A stretch of DNA of 64,000 nt from Manihot esculenta (Eukaryota > Streptophyta > Magnoliopsida > Malpighiales > Euphorbiaceae), in contig NC_035170.2 of NCBI RefSeq assembly GCF_001659605.2, positions 9,749,508 to 9,813,507 of the forward strand, written 5' to 3'. Of the stretch, positions 11,726 through 21,779 are shown one piece after another. Made by a program: the position numbers and the translations under genes. Numbering within the stretch: position 1 is the stretch's first letter; the number at the start of each line of letters is the position of its first letter. Under the pieces are notes generated by a model, which had not been told where the DNA came from, did not search any database, and worked only from the letters and a program-made list of their open reading frames with translations.

Positions 11726-12030
11726 GCTATCTCTGCTAGTGATCTGGGCAGTTTCTACGAGTGATTTGGGCAAATCACTGGTCCAATTACTTTTGTCTGT
11801 TGCCTTCAGGTTTCTACTTCAGCTTGATTTGGGCAGTGATTTGGGCAAATCACTGATCCAATCACTTTTCTGTCATTTTTTGCACTTTTTCTCCATTTTT
11901 CCAATTTCTTCCTTTTCTGTAAAAATAAGGTAAAAACCATAAATTAAGCTAAAGAATGTGTAAATAAACAATAATAAAGATCATAAAAATGTGACTAAAT
12001 TATGCTTGATCACTTGTTAATTGTAATATC
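11726..12030. mobile_element. Old non-coding repeat, right part
   Basis: Continuation of the repeat at 1-1721 after the chromovirus. It has two more copies of the palindromic core GTGATTTGGGCAAATCACT (11759 and 11836), about 77 bases apart. The boundary on the right is not defined; the sequence becomes AT-rich and merges into a MULE remnant. Confidence 0.4.
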
Positions 12031-12039
12031 GAATGACAA

Positions 12040-13450
12040 TAGTTCGTGGTTCTATAAATTTTACATTGAATTTACATGTTAGAGGAGTTAAGGGTGAGTA
12101 ATCATATTTTAATGGAGATTGTTGGCCAATTGAAAAATGTAAAGTGATATGACGAAATTGGTAAGGATTGATAAAATCTATTAAGGTTTGAAGTTAGATG
12201 GATATTGAGGTATTTTTTGAGGTTCCTAGTAGCGGTTATAGGAATGGTCTTAGAGTATTTGGGAGTAACCAGACTATAATGTTTATATGTAAACATGCTG
12301 TGAAAGGGGGAACTTTAGAAGTATAAGTTGAACATTTGACAGTAGATGATTTGAGAAAATAATTCGAAAGAGAAGTAATGAAACGTAAAAGTAAGAGTGT
12401 TGTTTTAAAAGAGATTAAAGAAGAAAAACATCCTTATACAATTTCAAAGAAAAAAGATAAGAAAAGAGCACCATTGTTTTTGTGTAGTCCTAATATAGAT
12501 GCAAATAATCCTATTGCTCATAGCTTACATGAAAAACAACCTATAGGTGAAGTTAATTAGCCAGAGGGTGAATTATTAAGAGATGATAACGGTGAAGTTA
12601 ATGATGCAGTTGAAATAGAATGTAACTAGGGAGTGGGTGAATTATTAGAAGATGATCAAGAAAATAATCTAACTGAATTAGAGGGGCATTATGAAGTTAA
12701 TAAGGATGTGAGGAATTCTAAAGATCATACATTCCTAATGAATGATTATTCATTTTCATCATTTATGAATAATGATAGGTTTGATAATTTTTTAAATAAT
12801 ATTATCAATAACAATCTTAATGTAGATGGAGAGAAGGGCCATGACATGGAAAATGAGAATGTTACTTTGAATTATGTAAATGAGACTATTGGGGAGGATG
12901 CTCATGTGAATGTAGGTGAGGAGGAGAGTTTATATAAATGTGATTTAGTAAATAATGATAACAAAGTGGAAGAAAGGGATGATGATGTTCAAACTGTCTT
13001 TAATGAGTTGAACAATGGCTCACAACATGGCAGGCCTAAAAGCAATAGGGAGAGAGTAAAATTATCTGGTATTGATACCAATTTTACTTTTGAATTAGAT
13101 GGAAAATGATTATGAATATGCATCATTTGAAAATCTTTATAGTAAATCAAATTCTGATTATAAAATAACAATGAAATTTTCTTAATTTAATATGGAAAAA
13201 GATATTAGGGTTAAAGTGGGTATGATATTTTTAAGTAGAGAATAATTCAAAGATACATATAAGGCATATGATATAAATAACAGGTTTCAATTTTACTTTC
13301 CTGTGAATGACTTGTTGAGGGTACAAGCTAAGTATAAAAAATATTGTCCATAGAGGAATTGGGCTACTAGGGTACACCCTAAAGATTTATTAAACAAAGG
13401 AATGCAAATCAAATTTGCTTGTCTAGAGCACAACTGTGACAACAAGTAGG
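12040..13450 (+). pseudogene. MULE (Mutator-like) transposase remnant, N-terminal part
   Basis: Broken frames follow the order of plant MULE proteins. A degenerate PB1-like N-terminus (about 12040-12360) is followed by a low-complexity acidic, Asn-rich linker; its longest open piece is 12633-13109 (158 codons, ending NFTFELDGK). A Mutator-type DNA-binding segment follows at about 13230-13400, with FKDTYKAYDINNRFQFYF and RVQAKYKKYC. The conserved Trp after CP is a stop (TAG at 13351-13353), and further stops and frame changes occur. No catalytic transposase core follows. Terminal inverted repeats were not located. It is a dead fragment. Confidence 0.7.
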
Positions 13451-15087
13451 GCAAAGAGACTAATACATATATTAAATATTTATTTATTTATTTATTCATA
13501 TTATATATAACACATTTTATGTGATTTGTGCAGAATAATATTGGTTCTGAAAACTCAAGCCAATAAATACATCATGAAGACTATAATGCAAGAAAAACAA
13601 TGACACAAAGGGCATGCAACAAAATCAGCAAGCCTTCTTAAAGATGATTTAAGAAATATTTTATTTTTACTCAATGAAACATGATGATGAATTTTGTATT
13701 TTGTTATTTACTCCAGCATATTGTAACTATTGTTATAGAAAAATAGTTTTAGTTGGAATGTATTTGTGCTTCAAAGCTGAAACATGTTTCGCTATGTTTC
13801 AAAGTTGAAACATTTTATAAGACTTTATATCCAACTTATATCAATGATATTTAAGTTTTCATTAACAATGATGATATTACTTTCTAAACTATATTGCTTA
13901 TAATATGTTATAATATAATATATAGCTACATATAAACAATAGAAGCACATTGTACATATAAAATTTTTTATTTATTCTTTAAATATGATATTACATTGTC
14001 CAAAAATGAAGTTAATCTTTCGTAAACAAACATTACAGCTTACATCATTAAGCAAAAGTTGTAACAATTAACCCAATCAACACAATTGACCCCAACAACT
14101 TGCATTTAGCTGCATACTTTCTTAATTTTTAAGCTGAATAATTTGTCAATTACTTTCCAATTATAATTTTCTCCAAGATAATATAAAATCCACAATAAAT
14201 GGCTTCTATCAACCACTTCTTAATATACTATTAGCAGTTGCAATTTCTATGTCTTGAGCTACAATTTTTCCCAACAAACCAGAAATTATTTGTTTAGCAC
14301 GACTTGGAAAGGGTTTATCAACTCACTGAAAAATCTATAATAATATATATTCTGCAACATAGAAAAAATAATAAATAGAAAGGACTCATCAAGCCATAGA
14401 ATCAAATGTAGGTTGAAAATTATCGAAAGCTCACCCCATAATTTCAGCACCTATAAAATCGCCTACATAGGTTGCCACCAGCCTATGAAGTTTTCAAATC
14501 CACATTACAGTTATAATTGCATATTTGTTGCATACCTCCATTACTTCCTTTAGACATCAAAAATGAGTCTTTTGCTTCGTCATTGGTGGGTCACTTTCCT
14601 CTTCTTTTCTTTAGTTCTTGTGAGATTGTATAAGTGAAAAATTTATACTATGGATTTGCAAAAAGAGAGTGGTTGGATTTGGAAACAAACATGGTAGAGT
14701 ATATAAAGGAACTTTACTCTCTAAAGTGGCAAAAAACTTTTAAAAAATTTTAAGCCACGTAGGACAATCCACATATGCGATTCATCAAAAAAATCTACTA
14801 GAAACTCTCTCGAATGACTGTTTCAAGTAAGTATTTAAATGTTGATGACTTTTCTGAAATAAATTAAAGTCCAATGACTACAATAAAATGGTAAATAAAG
14901 TTTAGTAACTGTGAATGAAAATTATCTTTGTAAAATAAAACTTGACTTTTCCGTTAGTTGCAATTGTACTTAAATCTCAAAATTAATTTTGACTCATTTA
15001 AATTTAATACATTTAGCTTGACATATATTTATATTTTATTTTTTTTAATTAAAACTAACAACACATGATTAAAAAGCTAATCATTGT
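13451..15087. other. AT-rich intergenic DNA, no gene seen
   Basis: No frame of note and no recognisable protein motif. Short AT repeats and a GAAACAT-containing duplication near 13775-13815 are present. Part of it could be the decayed 3' end of the MULE to its left, but nothing shows this directly. Confidence 0.6.
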
Positions 15088-15405
15088 TAACTCCTTTAAC
15101 AAAATACACTTAATCTACTAAAATTCTCAGACTCAAACTTAACATAATAAAATTTCTAATTTCCTTAATTTTATTTAATTAAAAAAATTAAGCATTGTTA
15201 TGTTGAAGTTGAGTCGAGGATTTTCATAGGTTAAGTACATTTAGTCGAAAGGTTAATTATATAGTTACCTACTAAAATCTTCGCCTCAACTTTAATATAA
15301 CAAAATCAGATAATTTTTTTAATTTTATTTGATTAAGAAAATTAAAACTTTTATTATGTTAAGGTTGAGTTGAGAATTTTAGTAGATTAAGCGTGTTTAA
15401 TTAAA
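15088..15405. mobile_element. Fold-back (MITE-like) element with nested inverted arms
   Basis: The left arm (about 15088-15157) contains CTTAATCTACTAAAATTCTC and AACTTAACATAAT. The right arm (about 15350-15405) is its reverse complement (GAGAATTTTAGTAGATTAAG preceded by ATTATGTTAA). Between them a second, weaker pair (about 15195-15255 and 15262-15302) repeats the same theme, so the whole looks like two stem-loops of one family in series. No coding capacity. Target duplication not identified. Confidence 0.65.
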
Positions 15406-15931
15406 GGGTTAATTATTATTAGGCTGATGTGATATTAGTTTTAATTAAAAAGTTACAAATATCTAAACATAGTGAATTTAAATTGGTTAAAAGCAATTTG
15501 GGTTTAGTTATGATGGTAACTGATTGAAAAAAGTCAGATTTTATTGTACAAAATTAAAATATCAGAGTGTTAAACTTTTTTATTCCATAGACCTTAAATT
15601 AAATGATTAATTTATCTATTTCTATGCTTGTATAAAAGTGAAAAAAAAAGGGAATAATAGGTTTATCAATAATGTCAGACATTTTAATTATTTATAATTA
15701 TATTTAAATTAATATTTTTATTATTTAAATCACTGTTAAGGAAATTTATAAACATATAAATTTGTTAATCTAAAAATTTTAAATTGAATAGAACGTTATA
15801 TATTTTTTATTAAAATTTGCTATATTTTTTATTAAAATTTATCCATAATTTATAATATATAATATAATATTTATATAATTATGGGAAGGTGAGGAGGAAT
15901 ATTGGCTTGCCTAAAATACCCCTACCTAAAC
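15406..15931. other. AT-rich spacer, nothing recognised
   Basis: Homopolymer-rich AT sequence between the fold-back element and the TRIM. No frame or motif found. Confidence 0.6.
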
Positions 15932-15936
15932 ATAAT
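15932..15936. other. TRIM target-site duplication ATAAT, left copy
   Basis: ATAAT precedes the first LTR and is matched by ATAAT at 17023-17027 after the third. Confidence 0.8.
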
Positions 15937-16077
15937 TGAAACAGCCGGGCCCAAACTGGCCCAAATAACTTTTGGACCCACTTTCCACTTGGCCCAAAAT
16001 GGTTAACCCAAGTTATTTAGTAGTTCTGTGCTAGCTATTATATATAATCAATTTTCTTTCAATTTTCCGATGTGGGA

Positions 16078-16158
16078 CGGATTTGCGCCGCAAATCCGCA
16101 AGCAGGCAGCTGGAAGCATTTGCGCCGCAAATCTGCAAGCAGGCAGCTGGAAGCAGCT
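16078..16158. repeat. Duplicated 37-bp block with ATTTGCGCCGCAAAT core in the TRIM LTR
   Basis: Within each LTR, a block of about 37 bp containing the near-palindrome ATTTGCGCCGCAAAT, followed by GCAAGCAGGCAGCTGGAAGC, occurs twice in tandem. The same pair is found in the other two LTRs (about 16505-16585 and 16932-17012). Confidence 0.85.
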
Positions 16159-16347
16159 GACCGTCACACTCGATCCCGCTAAATTTTGCGACGTCCTCGT
16201 CGCAACTGAATCCATTACAATTGCTAACCAGAACCGGACCCTTAGGTATTGTGGTTCGCTAGTACCTCGGGTGGCTCCACCTCGTCTCTCACGGGTAGCC
16301 CTTTCCTCGCAGGTCCACTAGCTCCGCACAATTTTTCTGACCCAGGG

Positions 16348-16361
16348 TGGCTCTGATACCA
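16348..16361 (-). other. TRIM primer-binding site
   Basis: The minus strand reads TGGTATCAGAGCCA, a 14-base complement of initiator tRNA-Met, two bases from the middle LTR. A second identical site lies at 16775-16788 beside the right LTR. Confidence 0.88.
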
Positions 16362-17022
16362 ATTGAAACAGCCGGGCCCAAACTGGCCCAAATAACTTTT
16401 GGACCCACTTTCCACTTGGCCCAAAATGGTTAACCCAAGTTATTTAGTAGTTCTGTGCTAGCTATTATATATAATCAATTTTCTTTCAATTTTCCGATGT
16501 GGGACGGATTTGCGCCGCAAATCCGCAAGCAGGCAGCTGGAAGCATTTGCGCCGCAAATCCGCAAGCAGGCAGCTGGAAGCAGCTGACCGTCACACTCGG
16601 TCCCGCTAAATTTTGCGACGTCCTCGTCGCAACTGAATCCATGACAATTGCTAACCAGAACCGGACCCTTAGGTATTGTGGTTCGCTAGTACCTCGGGTG
16701 GCTCCACCTCGTCTCTCACGGGTAGCCCTTTCCTCGCAGGTCCACTAGCTCCGCACAATTTTTCTGACCCAGGGTGGCTCTGATACCAATTGAAACAGCC
16801 GGGCCCAAACTGGCCCAAATAACTTTTGGACCCACTTTCCACTTGGCCCAAAATGGTTAACCCAAGTTATTTAGTAGTTTTGTGCTAGCTATTATATATA
16901 ATCAATTTTCTTTCAATTTTCCGATGCGGGACGGATTTGCGCCGCAAATCCGCAAGCAGGCAGCTGGAAGCATTTGCGCCGCAAATCCGCAAGCAGGCAG
17001 CTGGAAGCAGCTGACCGTCACA

Positions 17023-17027
17023 ATAAT
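17023..17027. other. TRIM target-site duplication ATAAT, right copy
   Basis: Perfect partner of 15932-15936. Confidence 0.8.
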
Positions 17028-17198
17028 AATTACAATTTTCTTTTGAAACAGAATCTATTATATTAAAGACAAGCTAGAATGCATAAAACCTGATCAGGCG
17101 AGGGAGAATTAAAGATAAAACTTGAAATAAAAGTCCACATCTCAATATGAGCATAACATATAACCACCCGCAAAGGTGAGCAGCCATATTAGCTTGCC

Positions 17199-17858
17199 TT
17201 ATAATTCATAATAAGGTCCAATCAAACCCAAATGAAAAGAGAGCCCAATCATAAATAATCTTATCCAGTTCAAACCCATCATCCTCATAAGACCTAAAAG
17301 CAAAGCATCCACCACGCTCTGAACAATAGCCTCAATATCTACATTGCTTTTCCTACGATCTTTGAAAGCCTTCTTGAGAGCCAAAGCCTCAGCCAACTGA
17401 GGAGAAATAATATCTTCCATAAAACTAATTAACCCACTATAAAATTGCCCTAAGCTATCTCTTAGAACAACAGCAAAAAAAGAAGTCTTACCCTCATGCC
17501 TATGAATTTCAGCGTCTACATTACACTTTTTTCGTTGTAAAATAGGTCGGGTCCAAACTTGCTGGCTAAGAATAATATTTGAACCGGTACTAATATGAGT
17601 ATATTGCCGATTAGTTGACATCTTTAGACTCGAGAACACAGTATCTTGTAGAGAAGCAGTCTTAACATTCCACAATTTATCATTCATTTTGTTCCATATA
17701 TTCCATAATAAGATAAACAAATTTTCCACAAAGGAAATACCTATGGAATTTAAAAATGAAAGATCGATCGTTGATCTGTGACTGGATCGATAAGGGATGG
17801 ATGCTTTGGAGATTTCATACGGTTCCTTCATGGCCGATCTTGAGGAAATGGCCTGCAA
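17199..17858 (-). pseudogene. LINE (non-LTR) 3' remnant with RNase H-like domain
   Basis: A 219-codon open frame. Its middle (FILLWNIWNKMNDKLWN) matches the linker after the reverse transcriptase of plant L1-type LINEs. The following part (KCNVDAEIH, AVVLRDSLGQFYSG, PQLAEALALKKAF, VDIEAIVQSVVDALL) matches the plant LINE RNase H-like domain, with its first Asp, the AEA glutamate and a third acidic position present. The N-terminal ~30 residues are not LINE-like and probably come from neighbouring repeat DNA. No reverse transcriptase precedes it, so it is a 5'-truncated copy; it is unusual only in having stayed open. Confidence 0.7.
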
Positions 17859-17860
17859 AA

Positions 17861-18340
17861 TATGAAAAAAAAGGTTAGGGGACCGGTCCCTCTTACACTC
17901 AAGTCAGATTTGGGACCCTTTAATGGTGTTGAGAGGAATAAAACAAAGAAGAGAAGAGAAGAGGAGAAGAGAAAGCTCCCCAGAGAGGGAGGATGGATTT
18001 TAGGATTTCTCTCTGTGCGTCGGTGAGAGTGAGAGAGTGTTTTTTCCCCTTGGAGAAGAAGAAGCTACCCATTCTTTAGATTAAGTCAGTGGTATATATA
18101 CCTCTCATAGCTGACGTCGTGCCGTGTCCCCATCGAACTGGGCAGGGATGCTTTTGTGCAGGTGCATCAAGCGGCACATTAATGATGGGTGACAGAATAA
18201 TAAATGCGAAGCTGGCTAATTTGTACCTTCTGCACGCATATTTATGATCCCTATGTTGTAAAAAGGAGACGACCAGTGCGTGGAAAGTTGGCATCCTTAC
18301 CCTGGCTTCATCAGATCGTGCTTGGTTCATTCAACCTATA
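17861..18340 (-). promoter_or_regulatory. LTR/promoter-like block on the minus strand
   Basis: Read on the minus strand, a TATATATACC box (18092-18100) is followed by a pyrimidine-rich leader containing CTCTCTCACTCTCACC and then TGAGTGTAAGAGGGACCGG. This layout suggests the R/U5 part of a large plant LTR with U3 to the right (18340-20280). No second LTR, primer site or coding region was found, so a solo or truncated LTR is the best reading. The 84-codon frame at 18076-18330 is not a recognised protein. Confidence 0.4.
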
Positions 18341-18899
18341 TAGAGGTTAGTTCCTTCTAGTCACTAAGGTCGACCACATCTGCATTCAAAGGCTCGTTAT
18401 AGTATGAGCTTTGAAGAGGTCTGCCTGTCTTCTCTAGGCTTTGAGGAGGTCAATTTTTCTATTTCAAGCTTTGGCAAGCTCAGGGATATCGGTATTTTGA
18501 TTCTTTATACTCAATAGGTTAGGGCTTCCTACTGCCCGGTCCAACCATTATGGAAAGATTTGCATGACCTTCCGAATTATGAGTACATGTGTCATAATCT
18601 TAATGAGTTCTATTTTTTATAAGTTATCAGTTGCCCTTTCACTTCTCCGATTTTATTTATGACCGTCAGAGAAGGGAACCCGACCTGCTAATTCGATGCC
18701 ACCTATTCATTTAGTAACACTTATTGAATTGGTCGACTTAACATAGATCAAACTAAGGGAGCAAATTTTTATATCTTGATAATCTTCCCTTTGGAAGATT
18801 TGATCTTGGTGGTCTTCTTCATGAAAAGTCTGACCTTGGTAGTTTTCATTTTGGAATGTCCGACCTGGGCGCTCTACCCTTCTAGCCTTCCCTTTTCGA
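18341..18899. other. Non-coding block leading into the palindrome array
   Basis: No gene. The right half repeats GACCT-containing phrases such as TCTGACCTTGGTAGT and TCCGACCTGGGCG, which grade into the mini-palindrome array. It is probably part of the same repetitive unit. Confidence 0.45.
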
Positions 18900-20280
18900 C
18901 CTGACCTTAATGGTTTGCCCTTTTGGATATTCTTTCGAGCATTTTACTCTAAGGCATCTTTCAGGCTTTAAGCCCTAGGTCTTTTAATAAGCGTTTCAGC
19001 TTATTGGTTTTACAAGCGATTTAGCTTTTTACTAGGCTTTTTAGCCCTGAATATTTTTACGAGTATTTTAGCTCCTTACTGGGCTCTTTAGCCCTAAACG
19101 TTCATCTGAGCTCTTTGGTTTTCTATATTATTCTGGGCTCTTTAGCCCTAAATATTTTTGCTAGCGTTTTAACTCATTTTCGGGCTCTTAAGCCCTGATT
19201 CTTTGGCCGAGCTTTTAGGATCCTTGTGATCTTCCTTTGGACTCTTAGCCCTGACTTTTGGTCTGAGCGCTTTTGCTCTTTGTTTTCCTCTGGGCTCTTT
19301 TAGCCCTAGAGCTTATCTGAGCATTTTTGCTCTTTAAACATCTTCAAGGCTCTTAGTCCTGAGCTTTGGTCAGAGTGCTTTTAGCTTTTCGTATTCTACC
19401 GGGCTCTTTTTAGCCCTAGATTTCCATCCGGATACTTTGGCTCTTAAGCATTTCTTCTGAGCTCTTTAGCTCCTTAACGTTTCTTCTGAGCTTTTTGGCT
19501 CTTAAACGCTTCTTCTGAGCTCTTGCCCTGGACCTTAGTCCGATCATTTTGCTTCTTGAACGTCTTCTCGACTTTAAAGCTTAGATCTTCTTTTGAGCAT
19601 TTTGCTCTTGAATGTTTTCTAGGCTTTTTGCCCTTCAGTATCTTCTGGGCTTTTAGTTCTGATTCTTCTTCCGTGCTCTTACCCTTCTCCAAGGGTTATT
19701 TATGAGCCGTTGGAAAAGGAAATTTGCTTCCGAGCATTTTCACTCTCTCGAGCTATTTTTGCCCTTACTTCTGGGCATTTCGCTCTTGCATTTCTTCCAG
19801 GCACCTTGCCCTAGATCCACTTCCGAGCATTTTTACTCTGATTCTTTTCTTGCACACTTTTGCTCTTTGTTGTTTTTCAGGCTCTTAGCCCTCAGACTTA
19901 GTCCAAGTATTTTGCTCTTTAAGCATCTTTCAGACACTTAGCTTTGGTTTTTATCCAAGCACTTTGGCTCTTTGTTATCTTCTAGGAAATCTGCCCTTAT
20001 GCGCTTTTCGAGCATTATTGCCTTTAAGTGACTTTCGAGTATTTTTGCTCTTGGGTGCTTTTCAGATTTTTATCCCTTAAGCGTTATATGGGCTATCTAT
20101 CTTTATTCTTCTTCCGAGCATTTTTGCTCTTTGTATTTTTTGGGCATTTTTGCCCTTAAGCGCTTTCCGGGCTATTTGCCCTTAAATGTCTTTGGAGCAT
20201 TTTTGCTCTTCTAGGCTGTTTTTGCCCTTAAGCGCCTTTCGGGCTTTTTGCCCTTAAGTATTATTCCAATGGTTGGATTT
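18900..20280. repeat. Array of alternating GAGC..GCTC and GGGC..GCCC mini-palindromes
   Basis: About 1.4 kb consists almost wholly of short imperfect hairpin units every 25-40 bases. Two kinds alternate irregularly: GAGCATTTTTGCTC (clear near 19319, 19594, 20115, 20194) and GGGCTCTTTAGCCC or GGGCTTTTTGCCC (clear near 19081, 19134, 19291, 19401, 20240). Units are joined by TTCTTCTG/TTTCCG and TTAAGCG linkers. The stems keep pairing while the loops and linkers vary, for example GAGC/GCTC and GGGC/GCCC. It is neither a simple minisatellite nor coding; the open frames at 19702-19941 and nearby are by-products. Origin is unknown; it may be the U3 of the LTR-like block to its left. Confidence 0.88.
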
Positions 20281-20640
20281 TTCATTGATTTTATACCTCA
20301 ACTTGGCTTACCTAGTACCAAGGATCAATTTTTGGAGGTTGGCATCTGCCTCATTGGGCTTCTTTATTTCCTAAACTCAGATTTAGTGCTAGGGGTCAAT
20401 TTGTATTTTAAATTCATTTTCTCAATATTTTCCTTTTGTTTTTCTTTATAGAAGTTAACATATCTTTTTTTTTTCTTTGAAAAGATTGGAATTTGAAGAT
20501 TGAATAGCTTTAGAAAGGTAAGGAAGCTTTTAAGCATGAAGTAATGTAAAAAGGCTATCTCAGATGAAGGGTAGAATAAGTAAAAATAATATTATTATCA
20601 TAACTTGTTCAGTATATAGGCAGATGGACCACAATATGAG
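20281..20640. other. Spacer, nothing recognised
   Basis: No gene or repeat identified. It continues directly from the palindrome array without a visible boundary. Confidence 0.5.
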
Positions 20641-21665
20641 ATTTCATGGGGATAATGATGCTACATAACCATATGCTTCAATGATAGTTTTGTTACATAT
20701 TTTTAAGATTTAGGGATGGTTATATTATATTATCAAAAGGGTAAGGACGATGCTGTTATATCATAAAAGTACTGGGATGATTCTATTACACTTTCAAATT
20801 AAGCAAAACAAATAGTACATGCTAAAATCCATAATTACCTCTCTCCTTCTTCTTTTCTACTTCTGCTTCCTTTTCAAGTTCCATTCTTTTAATATGATTC
20901 AATAAGTCTACAATTACAACATTAGCTTTTTTGTGAAACTTTGGGTCTATCCCGTCAAAGAAATTGCAACAATTGAGTGTTTGTAAGATGAAGATAAAAA
21001 ATGCTGAAATAATAATAATATATCTATCCAAATCCTTTTACATATAGTTGTCCAAATTATTGAAAGAGTGAATATAAAAGACAAAGAGATGATTTCAACC
21101 TACTCAAAATCTTGCACCTTTCGATTGTTAAAAGGAATAGAGAGTGAATTGAAAAAGATAAAGAGAATTTGCGAAGAGAAAAAATGAGTGTTCCATCTAA
21201 GAGAGAGAAGAGAGTAAATATATATTTTCTTTTTGAGTTAAAACATACTAATGAGGTGGACGAGAGAGAATTTTTTATAAATTATATTTTTATACACAGT
21301 CATATATGCCATGTAGGATGAGAATCGAAAAATAGGTTATAAGAGGTAATTTACACTTTTTGATTACAAAGATTAAAGTTTGAGGGGTTTTATACACGTC
21401 ATATATGCCATGCAGGATAAGAACCGAAAAACAGGTTATAAGAGGTAATTTACACTTTTTGATTACAAAGATTAAAGTTTGAGGGGTTTTATACACGTCA
21501 TATATGCCATGCAGGATAAGAACCGAAAAACAGGTTATAAGAGGTAATTTACACTTTTTGGTTACAAAGATTAAAGTTTGAGGGATTTTATGATACAAAT
21601 TAAAGCTTAGAGACGGTATTGTTATAAGAGTATATGTTCAAGGACGATGGGTAAAATTTATCCAG
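20641..21665. mobile_element. Possible non-autonomous DNA element
   Basis: The sequence has the look of non-coding plant DNA transposons: phrases such as GGGATGGTTATATTATATTA and GGGATGATTCTATTACACTT recur at 20710-20800, and the right end carries GGTAATTTACACTTTTTG repeats and GGGTAAAATTTATCC. Terminal inverted repeats and a target duplication could not be matched, so limits are approximate. The 69-codon minus frame at 20822-21031 is not recognised. Confidence 0.3.
21294..21598. repeat. Tandem repeat, about 3 x 99 bp
   Basis: Units containing GTCATATATGCCATG, GGTTATAAGAGGTAATTTAC and GATTAAAGTTTGAGG repeat with a period of 99 (GATTACAAAG at 21362 and 21461, GGTTACAAAG at 21560). The first copy is the most diverged. 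Because 99 is a multiple of three, a repetitive 102-codon minus frame stays open, but it has no known protein features. Confidence 0.9.
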
Positions 21666-21779
21666 CTCACAATCAGCTTTACATAACCTTGTAAAATTTA
21701 CCTAGCTCACAATAGGATGATTGAAAAAGAAAATCGTAGATTGAAGAAGAGTCTTTCCTTGATCATTCTACATTAAATA

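Larger units (their letters stand above)
15937..17022 (-). mobile_element. TRIM retroelement with three LTRs
   Basis: The structure is LTR-internal-LTR-internal-LTR. The LTRs are 15937-16168, 16364-16595 and 16791-17022, each exactly 232 bp. The two internal parts are 16169-16363 and 16596-16790, each 195 bp. On the minus strand each LTR starts TGTGACGG and ends GTTTCA. Next to the middle and right LTRs the minus strand reads TGGTATCAGAGCCA (16348-16361 and 16775-16788), an initiator-tRNA-Met primer site. The five bases ATAAT flank the whole array (15932-15936 and 17023-17027), so the triple structure behaves as one insertion. There is no coding capacity, as expected for a terminal-repeat retrotransposon in miniature. 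Few differences separate the copies. Confidence 0.93.

Noticed and set aside
15937..17022. 97-codon plus-strand frames repeated at 16028 and 16455
   Set aside because: They lie wholly inside TRIM LTR and internal DNA, repeat with the element and have no protein features.
18900..20280. Regular spaced palindromes suggest a CRISPR-like array
   Set aside because: Units vary in sequence and spacing, there are no constant repeats with unique spacers and no cas genes, and the surroundings are a plant genome.
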